DNA of 14,393 nt. Source: Alphaproteobacteria bacterium (GTDB lineage: Bacteria > Pseudomonadota > Alphaproteobacteria > Rs-D84). The translations under genes were made by a program, and so were the position numbers. The stretch spans positions 1-14,393 of the forward strand of contig JAGCET010000035.1 of the NCBI GenBank assembly GCA_017650505.1, read 5' to 3'. A model generated the notes under the pieces. It was not told the DNA's origin, ran no database searches, and was given only the letters and a program-made list of their open reading frames with translations. Shown piece after piece: positions 1-5,459 of this stretch; the stretch's first letter is position 1; each line of letters begins with the position of its first letter.

Positions 1-122
1 GTCCACGACACCGGAGTATTCCTCATTGCCCGTGAGTTGCAGTTCCACGCCGTTCACGGTGATCTTGTCGGAGACCACGGTGCTCTCCCCCGCCTTCTCG
101 AACTTCAGGACCCCCACGTTGT
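1..122 (-). other. Partial GC-rich open reading frame, cut by the window edge
   Basis: Read on the minus strand this stretch is open in the frame that begins HNVGVLKFEKAGES and continues through DKITVNGVELQL to the window edge, about 40 codons. GC is about 60% (72 of 120 bases), with codons such as GAG, GTG, CTG, ATC and ACC, unlike the AAA/GAA/TTG-rich genes that follow. An in-frame TAG lies a few codons upstream, and only a GTG near base 117 could start it. I see no ribosome binding site. The alternating polar and hydrophobic pattern suggests beta strands of an Ig-like or extracellular domain, but that is a guess. It may be foreign DNA or a chimeric contig end rather than a native gene. Confidence 0.35.
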
Positions 123-128
123 GATTTC

Positions 129-157
129 TTGACTATTCGATATTATTTTAGTATGCT
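129..157 (+). promoter_or_regulatory. Sigma70-type promoter of the M23-bactofilin operon
   Basis: TTGACT (129-134) and TATGCT (152-157) are separated by exactly 17 bases. Transcription would begin near 163-165, only two to four bases before the ATG at 167. The mRNA should therefore be leaderless or nearly so. Confidence 0.65.
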
Positions 158-166
158 AACCCCGTT

Positions 167-1444
167 ATGATAAATTTTATAACACGATATTTTACGTCAC
201 TTTGGGCGTTTATTACCGCGCCTTTCCGGGCCATATGGCGCGTAATCGTTCGCATTTTCCCGCCACGCGAATTCACCGTCATGGATACGCCACGCGGAAA
301 TGTTTACACTTTTGAACAGAGTAGTTTTTGGCGTTTTACAAAATTCTGTGCCAAGGTTGGATTGGTTATATGGGCGTCTTGGTCAACATACGTATTTGTT
401 TATCACCGCCCAATGTTGCAAAATCGTACAATTCAGTTGGAACAGATGCGCGAAAAATATGCCCATCATATGATAGATTTGCAAAACTATCTTGGTAAAT
501 ACAACGAATTGACCAAGAATATAAATGTTATCGATGACAAATTGTTAAAAGAGAAAAAACTTACCGATGCACAACGCGAAGAACTGATAAATGACCGCCT
601 TAAAACATGGGGTGAATTGGACTTTTTGAAAACCCGCCTGACCGAAATGTTTACCGATGAAGGCTATGCACCCGAATATACCAAGGTTTCTGAATTGGCC
701 GTCGAATATGAATTGACCCGCGCCGAAAATATCGAAATAAAAAAACGTGATATCGAGATTTTGGAATCTGTGGCCAAAATACTTGAAACCGACAACAAAA
801 TAATGGATTCTGTGTCAAAATTGGCGGGTGAAAAAATCGCAGAATTACGGACCGAACTGAAACAGGCGAACGGCACATTGGTGGCATTGGGATTGGGCGA
901 AGACGTGTTGGTCAAAAATGCGAATCGTTATTCAAACCAACTTGTTGGTGCCGTATTCAACCCATTAGAGATTGATAAAGAATTGGACGAAAAGTATCAA
1001 AAATTGGCGGACAATATAACACTGTGGAACGGATTAAACAAACTTAAAAAGGTTTTGCCACTTGGTGCCCCGGTCAAAGATGTTCGCGTCACATCCAAAT
1101 TTGGTAAACGCAGCGACCCATTCACAGGCGAAAAGAAACAGCATCGTGGTATAGATTTTGCCGGGAAAATTGGCACCGAACTTATGGCCGTCGCACCGGG
1201 ACGCGTTATATCGGCCGGCGAACGCGTCGGATATGGGACAACGGTTGAAATTGACCATGGACTTGGGTTTACAACACTGTACGCTCACCTGTCAAAAATA
1301 TTGGTATCGCGTGGCGATTGGGTACGGCCGGGAACTATTGTTGGGCTTGGCGGTTCTTCGGGGCGTTCAACGGGACCGCACCTGCATTATGAAATTCGGT
1401 ACAAAGGCGATCCATTTGACCCGGAAAAATTCGTAAAAGACTAA
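167..1444 (+). CDS. Membrane-anchored M23 (LytM-type) metallopeptidase
   Basis: Predicted peptidoglycan DD-endopeptidase of 425 aa. Residues 1-31 form a Trp/Phe/Arg-rich, probably amphipathic segment. A membrane helix follows at about 62-79, then a charged, coiled-coil-like helical region at about 85-250, then the M23 domain at about 305-422. The zinc and catalytic residues are all visible: H326 and D330 (HRGID), H374 (YAHLS) and H405-x-H407 (GPHLHYEI). The enzyme should therefore be active and face the periplasm. The ATG lies almost at the predicted transcription start and has no Shine-Dalgarno sequence. The next in-frame ATG, residue 39, also lacks one and would remove the N-terminal segment. 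The bactofilin gene follows after 14 bases. M23 peptidases and bactofilins are a known partnership in cell-shape control, for example Csd1/CcmA in Helicobacter, so local peptidoglycan remodelling at a bactofilin scaffold is the likely role. Confidence 0.93.
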   Translation: MINFITRYFTSLWAFITAPFRAIWRVIVRIFPPREFTVMDTPRGNVYTFEQSSFWRFTKFCAKVGLVIWASWSTYVFVYHRPMLQNRTIQLEQMREKYAHHMIDLQNYLGKYNELTKNINVIDDKLLKEKKLTDAQREELINDRLKTWGELDFLKTRLTEMFTDEGYAPEYTKVSELAVEYELTRAENIEIKKRDIEILESVAKILETDNKIMDSVSKLAGEKIAELRTELKQANGTLVALGLGEDVLVKNANRYSNQLVGAVFNPLEIDKELDEKYQKLADNITLWNGLNKLKKVLPLGAPVKDVRVTSKFGKRSDPFTGEKKQHRGIDFAGKIGTELMAVAPGRVISAGERVGYGTTVEIDHGLGFTTLYAHLSKILVSRGDWVRPGTIVGLGGSSGRSTGPHLHYEIRYKGDPFDPEKFVKD

Positions 1445-1458
1445 AAAAGGAAAGAGAA

Positions 1459-1812
1459 ATGTTGGCATTCACAAACGCAGATGAAAAAACATCACCCACG
1501 ATTATCGGCGCGGGATGCAAATTGACCGGCGACATAAAAACCGACCACAGCGTCCAAATTCATGGCCACGTCATTGGAAATGTCAGCGCCGGAACCGTGG
1601 TTATTGGCCGTGGCGGACGTGTAGAAGGTGAAATCAACACCGGCAATTTGTTCTTGCACGGAACACTGATTGGCCCGGCAACGGTCGATATCGCAAATGT
1701 ATTCAGCCACGCCCAAATGTCGGGCACATTGTCGTACAGAACACTGAACATAACGTCCAACACCGGGTTAGAATGCAAACTGGCCAAACGCAAGGATAAG
1801 AAAGATGAATAA
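1459..1812 (+). CDS. Bactofilin (polymer-forming cytoskeletal protein)
   Basis: A 117-aa protein of the bactofilin family (formerly DUF583), a usual length for a small member. Residues from about 12 to 100 show the repeating short beta-strand pattern of the right-handed beta-helix, with segments such as GCKLTGDIKTD, IHGHVIGNV, GRVEGEI and LFLHGTLIGP spaced by glycine turns. Short disordered tails flank it, and the C-terminal tail is Lys-rich. Bactofilins polymerise without nucleotide and scaffold cell-wall enzymes at the cytoplasmic face of the membrane. The upstream neighbour is a membrane-anchored M23 peptidase, its typical client. A strong AAAGGAAAG ribosome binding site precedes the ATG. 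The stop overlaps the start of rpiB by 8 bases, so the two are translationally coupled. Confidence 0.93.
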   Translation: MLAFTNADEKTSPTIIGAGCKLTGDIKTDHSVQIHGHVIGNVSAGTVVIGRGGRVEGEINTGNLFLHGTLIGPATVDIANVFSHAQMSGTLSYRTLNITSNTGLECKLAKRKDKKDE

Positions 1813-2251
1813 AAATATTGAACGTGTATTTATCGCCGCCGACCACCGTGGGGTAGGGCTTAAACTTTACTTAATCGAAATGTTAAGCGCACTGGGGTAC
1901 AATATGGTAAATTTGGGAACCGACGATTTGAATACGCCGGTTGATTTTCCAGACATTGCAAAAACATTGACCGATGCCATGTTGAACGAACCAAAAACCC
2001 GCGGAATTTTGGTCTGTGGCACGGGGGCGGGCGTTCAAATTGCGGCAAACCGTTATCGTCATATTCGCGCATCACGATGCGACCGCCCGGACCAGGCCCG
2101 CGATGATAGATTTCACGACGATATAAATGTTTTGACACTTGGTGCGGACGATATAGATATTGAAATGGCATTCCTGTGCGCACGCGCATTTTTGGAAAGT
2201 CCATTTGACGACACCGAAAAACGTCGCCACAGAATTGAAAAAATTTCATAA
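1805..2251 (+). CDS. rpiB: Ribose-5-phosphate isomerase B (RpiB/LacAB family)
   Basis: Interconverts ribose 5-phosphate and ribulose 5-phosphate in the non-oxidative pentose phosphate pathway, in the cytoplasm. The 148-aa length matches the family. Family motifs are present: the N-terminal AADHRG (D13, H14), a GT turn at 38-39, and CGTGAG with the catalytic Cys71 and Thr73. H104 lies in RFHDDINVL, which corresponds to the conserved H-N-D-x-N-V-L block, and ARAFLESPF lies near the end. The start is fixed by the 8-base overlap with the bactofilin gene. Its placement behind cell-wall genes is not obviously functional and may be simple operon packing. Some family members act on other aldose phosphates, so the substrate is inferred. 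Confidence 0.92.
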   Translation: MNKNIERVFIAADHRGVGLKLYLIEMLSALGYNMVNLGTDDLNTPVDFPDIAKTLTDAMLNEPKTRGILVCGTGAGVQIAANRYRHIRASRCDRPDQARDDRFHDDINVLTLGADDIDIEMAFLCARAFLESPFDDTEKRRHRIEKIS

Positions 2252-2264
2252 CAAAGGGAAAAAA

Positions 2265-2834
2265 ATGGGTGATTTAATATTTACCAAAGCACCATTTTTT
2301 TGTGATGATATTTACATGCAGAATTTGCAAAGGCTCCAAGTTCCAAAACCGGATTTAGCGGCCAAAATCGAGCAATCAAACTTGGTACAATCACTCACAA
2401 AATACGGTGACTTATACGCCTCAGATACTGATTACTATCCTGATTTGCCAAGGATAGGCGGACACAGTGCATTCAAAGAGTCATACACACTGCACTTGGC
2501 GTTTAAAGAACCATTTGATGAATACAAATCAATGTCAATAATTGAAATATCCGGACACGGCCAAACGAAACAGTTTACATACGATAATCTTGTTAAACAT
2601 ATAAATAACCTCTGGGAATATGAAGATTTATTACTTCATTGTTATCACACAGATGTCGCACCCTATAACAAATATTGCTATTTCATTTATGACCCCAAGG
2701 AAATTCAGCGTCACAATCTGATGCAGGCGACAAAGAATCTGTCGGCTTTTCCCACAGAACGCCGTACATCACCAAATTTATGTGGCTACATATATACCAA
2801 TGCGATTTTTTCTTGGCTTGGCAATTCTCGTTAA
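2265..2834 (+). CDS. Hypothetical protein, 189 aa
   Basis: I do not recognise this protein. The frame stays open upstream into rpiB, but the ATG at 2265 is chosen because AAAGGG lies 6 bases before it and the gene then begins 13 bases after the rpiB stop. There is no signal peptide or membrane helix. It is rich in Tyr and His, with blocks such as YGDLYASDTDYYPDL, IEISGHGQTKQF and LLLHCYHTDVAPYNKYCYF, which suggests a compact soluble domain. Codons are somewhat more AT-rich than in the three genes before it. It is the last gene of the operon, directly before a strong terminator, so it is probably co-transcribed with the M23/bactofilin/rpiB genes. Confidence 0.75.
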   Translation: MGDLIFTKAPFFCDDIYMQNLQRLQVPKPDLAAKIEQSNLVQSLTKYGDLYASDTDYYPDLPRIGGHSAFKESYTLHLAFKEPFDEYKSMSIIEISGHGQTKQFTYDNLVKHINNLWEYEDLLLHCYHTDVAPYNKYCYFIYDPKEIQRHNLMQATKNLSAFPTERRTSPNLCGYIYTNAIFSWLGNSR

Positions 2835-2853
2835 ACAACAATAGGGTTATTGG

Positions 2854-2880
2854 AACCGCCCGAATGGGCGGTTGTTTTTT
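2854..2880 (+). terminator. Rho-independent terminator of the M23-bactofilin operon
   Basis: A perfect 8-bp stem AACCGCCC/GGGCGGTT with a GAAT loop (2854-2873) is followed by a T run at 2875-2880. The same 20-base hairpin occurs on the minus strand behind leuS. The T run overlaps the stop codon of the convergent gene that ends at 2879. Confidence 0.9.
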
Positions 2881-3574
2881 ACATACCGCGTCGTTGCATA
2901 ATATTTTGATTTATTTGAATTTGTGGTCCCCAAACCAATGCATAGGCCAGGTTAAACACATCCGCCTGAACCAACCGCAATCCACCGGTATCACTCACTA
3001 TATATGCACCACCGGCCCCCGCGGTTTGTGGTTGCCCGGTTGCGCCCTGAAATTTTTCACCCGCCCCAACATAAAAGGCTTTCACTGTTTCTTTCTTTTT
3101 TGCGCCAACGAAAACAATTCCTGGCTTTATCTTACTTTGATCCGGCGCACCGACCAAGCCCGAAACAAAATTCACATCGGTATCATAAACATCCGCCCTA
3201 CCTGTGGCCGGATCTATCGCCTGGGTCTTTAAAAAATCAAGCAATGCCATAATACCATCAACGGTTTCAAACGTTTTGGGCTTTTGCTTAATATATTCCT
3301 CGACTCTATCCTTTAACCCCGGCGCATCGTACATTATCAAACAACCGTCTTGCTGTTTAAGAACTTGTTTTGCATTATCCTTTGGGTTATAAAAAACCAA
3401 GCCTTTGACGTCGTATTCTTTTGGTTCATACGTTGGCGGCAACCAATCTACTCGCTTGGCATCAACCGCCCCAGAAAATCCATACGCAGGCACAACCAAC
3501 CGCTTTTTATCGGTTGGAGAATATAACTTCGTCTCGTTCTCTATACGTTTTGCCGCTTCTTCATACGTAATCAT
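2879..3574 (-). CDS. Hypothetical soluble protein, 231 aa
   Basis: I do not recognise this protein. It has no signal peptide or membrane helix. The N-terminus is a charged helix (MITYEEAAKRIENE). Alternating strands and helices follow to about residue 170 (KGLVFYNP, GCLIMYDAPG, VDGIMALLDFLK, PGIVFVGAKKKETVKAFYVG). A Gly/Ala-rich linker spans about 171-190, and a Gln/Asn-rich tail ends the protein. The alpha/beta pattern suggests a globular cytoplasmic domain. An AAGGAG ribosome binding site (3581-3586) lies 6 bases before the ATG and supports this start. It has its own promoter, placed right after the terminator of the upstream gene, so it is probably a separate transcript. It converges on the 189-aa gene, with their ends only 44 bases apart. 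Confidence 0.75.
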   Translation of the reverse strand: MITYEEAAKRIENETKLYSPTDKKRLVVPAYGFSGAVDAKRVDWLPPTYEPKEYDVKGLVFYNPKDNAKQVLKQQDGCLIMYDAPGLKDRVEEYIKQKPKTFETVDGIMALLDFLKTQAIDPATGRADVYDTDVNFVSGLVGAPDQSKIKPGIVFVGAKKKETVKAFYVGAGEKFQGATGQPQTAGAGGAYIVSDTGGLRLVQADVFNLAYALVWGPQIQINQNIMQRRGM

Positions 3575-3607
3575 ACTTTTCTCCTTTTGCTAATTTCTCT
3601 ACCGAAT

Positions 3608-3636
3608 ATTTTATAAGAAAAGCACACTATAGTCAA
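3608..3636 (-). promoter_or_regulatory. Promoter of the 231-aa hypothetical gene
   Basis: On the minus strand TTGACT (3631-3636) and TAAAAT (3608-3613) are spaced by 17 bases. The -35 box begins just beyond the T run of the preceding terminator. The start site would fall near 3600, giving a leader of about 26 bases with a clear ribosome binding site. Confidence 0.7.
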
Positions 3637-3638
3637 AC

Positions 3639-3659
3639 AAAAACCGCCCTGAACGGGCG
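3639..3659 (-). terminator. Terminator behind the 281-aa anchored protein gene
   Basis: On the minus strand the hairpin CGCCC-GTTCA-GGGCG (3645-3659) is followed by a T run (complement of 3639-3643). It lies 13 bases after the stop codon of the gene ending at 3673. Its core resembles the terminators at 2854 and 5417. Confidence 0.75.
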
Positions 3660-3672
3660 ATGTTATTCAAAT

Positions 3673-4518
3673 TTATCGCGTGTTACGGCCAATTTCATCT
3701 TGAAATTTATGCGTAACAATTTTTGATAAATCTATGGCGATACAATTTTCACTTTCACCACAGTACGAGAAAGTATCATTATATCCAGATGCCATAACCG
3801 GTCTACCACGATTACTTGGGACAAAAACTTTCCCGGACATATCTACAAAACCCAATCCCATGTAAATCTTTGTATGACCGGGGAATCTGAGTATAGAGCC
3901 CGCACCAAGTCTTTTAAAATCCTCGCTTGTCGGATTTTCTATAATTGCACCCGGAACAGATTCATACAGTCTTTTAAAATATTTTACCGTTTCATCACCA
4001 TTATAAATGGCCTGATCACCGCCTTTTTCAGAAAACAATTCAAAACGTCCTTTTTTGGCTTTGCCCTTTTTATCGACAAAGCCCATACGTTTTTCCGCAT
4101 CCCTTACGGCAGTCGTTGCGGCCTTGGTACAATAATTGTAATCCAAACGATATTTTTTCCCGGGCGTGGTCAAATGATTGTTAACAGAATCAATTCCACA
4201 GGCCATTTCTTTTGCAACATATTCACCAAAAATCTGACCAATCTTGGTATTAGAATAGTTTACCCAATTGACTTCCGGAAAGTTATTCGGGTCAAAATAT
4301 TCCCGGTTTAAATACCCAAAATTTGCTGCAGTAACGGTCTGGCCCGATACGGGGTCCACATATTCTGTACGAAACGTATGTAATGCAGAATCTTCGTTAT
4401 CTTGAAACAATTTTTCTTCCGCAGACGGCCTTAAACCCCATGTTACCAAAGCGACAATCAAAGCCACCGCCGAATGTGTTGTTATTGGATGTTTTAATAT
4501 TTCTTTTATTTTTACCAT
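3673..4518 (-). CDS. Membrane-anchored periplasmic protein, possible Cys/His hydrolase fold
   Basis: A 281-aa protein of unknown family. One hydrophobic helix at about 14-29 follows a short Lys-containing N-terminus, so the bulk should face the periplasm. Two blocks catch the eye. RLDYNYCTKAATTAVRD places C130 at the start of a helix. GAGSILRFPGHTKIYMGLGF places H215 on what looks like a beta strand. A Cys heading a helix followed by a His in a 'G-x-I-x-F-P-G-H' strand is how NlpC/P60 and CHAP peptidoglycan amidases are built, so such a fold is possible. That is an inference from pattern only. Cys107, Cys253 and Cys259 could form disulfides. AAGGAG lies 7 bases before the ATG. The gene starts 15 bases after the stop of the two-pass membrane protein gene, so the two probably work together. 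Confidence 0.78.
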   Translation of the reverse strand: MVKIKEILKHPITTHSAVALIVALVTWGLRPSAEEKLFQDNEDSALHTFRTEYVDPVSGQTVTAANFGYLNREYFDPNNFPEVNWVNYSNTKIGQIFGEYVAKEMACGIDSVNNHLTTPGKKYRLDYNYCTKAATTAVRDAEKRMGFVDKKGKAKKGRFELFSEKGGDQAIYNGDETVKYFKRLYESVPGAIIENPTSEDFKRLGAGSILRFPGHTKIYMGLGFVDMSGKVFVPSNRGRPVMASGYNDTFSYCGESENCIAIDLSKIVTHKFQDEIGRNTR

Positions 4519-4533
4519 GTTTTTACTCCTTTT

Positions 4534-5337
4534 TTAATGACTTTGCTGTTTTACCTTATACTGACATTTGCGCAATAAATCGTCTGGTAAAGATTTCTCT
4601 TCGAACGTATCCAAAATCAATTGTGCATCTTCGGGATGCGATTCTAAATGTCCCATCATAATCGCCACCGCCATATCCATAAATGTTTTGTTATCTTTGA
4701 TATTGATTTCACCATTCATCAACATGTCAAAATAGATGCGCTTTTCTGTGGCCAGATGACTGATGATAAAATCCAATTCTTTTACCAACTTTTTCACCTG
4801 ACGCTTATTCAGATTATATTTCGCACCAAATTTTTCCAAATTCAACATCATATCTACCGTGCGAACACATTTTCTGGATTCATAATAGTTCGAACCGTAT
4901 GCATGCTGCGTTCCAATAGCAATACAAAGTGATACCAGTAAAAACGCAATTTGACGATACCACGTGGCCGTCGGAGCAAATTTACCGTCAACAAACGGAT
5001 TCACCACAGATTTTGTCCATTCCGGCCCACCAACATCTTTATCTTTAAATGCGTCAATAAATCCATTTACAAAAAAACTTAAACAAAGCCAAAAGGCAAT
5101 ACCCATACCAACACCAAAAATACTACCACCTATCGCTTTGGACCTGTCTTTTTTGTAAATTGCAGAATTCACGCCGACCTTCTGTAATATTTCTGCACGT
5201 TCCGTGGCCGCCTGTTTGGCGGCTTCTTCATCTGACTTGCGTTTCGCATCGGCCGCTGATTTTTTCGCCGCAATTTGTTCTTGTTTTTCTAATGTTTCTG
5301 GGTCAACACCAAAAAACAATTTTTTTTCACCCGGCAT
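4534..5337 (-). CDS. Two-pass membrane protein with an N-terminal coiled coil, unknown function
   Basis: I do not recognise this 267-aa protein. Residues 12-55 are a Lys/Glu/Ala-rich heptad-like segment, likely a cytoplasmic coiled coil. Hydrophobic helices lie at about 69-91 (GGSIFGVGMGIAFWLCLSFF) and 128-143 (RQIAFLLVSLCIAIG). They are joined by a loop of about 36 residues (GGPEWTKSVVNPFVDG) that should be periplasmic. The C-terminal 120 residues look all-helical and charged (NKRQVKKLVKELDF, DDLLRKCQYKVKQ) and should be cytoplasmic. AAGGA lies 6 bases before the ATG, and a TTGACA promoter lies upstream. It is the first gene of a two-gene operon with the anchored periplasmic protein. A structural or signalling membrane partner is conceivable, but nothing in the sequence names it. 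Confidence 0.78.
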   Translation of the reverse strand: MPGEKKLFFGVDPETLEKQEQIAAKKSAADAKRKSDEEAAKQAATERAEILQKVGVNSAIYKKDRSKAIGGSIFGVGMGIAFWLCLSFFVNGFIDAFKDKDVGGPEWTKSVVNPFVDGKFAPTATWYRQIAFLLVSLCIAIGTQHAYGSNYYESRKCVRTVDMMLNLEKFGAKYNLNKRQVKKLVKELDFIISHLATEKRIYFDMLMNGEINIKDNKTFMDMAVAIMMGHLESHPEDAQLILDTFEEKSLPDDLLRKCQYKVKQQSH

Positions 5338-5365
5338 TTTTATTCCTTTTTGTTATTTACACACA

Positions 5366-5395
5366 ATAATATAATACAAAACTTTCAAATGTCAA
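5366..5395 (-). promoter_or_regulatory. Promoter of the membrane-protein operon
   Basis: On the minus strand a perfect TTGACA (5390-5395) is followed by TATTAT (5366-5371) at 18 bases. An overlapping TATATT gives a 16-base spacer. The ATG is at 5337, with AAGGA before it. Confidence 0.65.
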
Positions 5396-5411
5396 GTATT
5401 TTATTCAAAAG

Positions 5412-5436
5412 ACAAAAACCGCCCATTCGGGCGGTT
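5412..5436 (-). terminator. Rho-independent terminator of leuS
   Basis: On the minus strand the hairpin AACCGCCCGAATGGGCGGTT (5417-5436) is followed by a T run (complement of 5414-5418). It lies 23 bases after the leuS stop. The stem and loop are identical to the operon terminator at 2854-2873. Confidence 0.88.
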
Positions 5437-5459
5437 CCACTAACCACTAGCACTGGCCA

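Noticed and set aside
2160..2264. Upstream extension of the 189-aa gene into rpiB, to an ATG at 2160
   Set aside because: It would lie inside the rpiB coding region in another frame. The ATG at 2265 has a proper ribosome binding site and normal operon spacing.
3874..4311. 145-codon frame on the plus strand within the anchored-protein gene
   Set aside because: It is antisense to a gene with a good ribosome binding site, membrane anchor and operon context. It has no start signal of its own.
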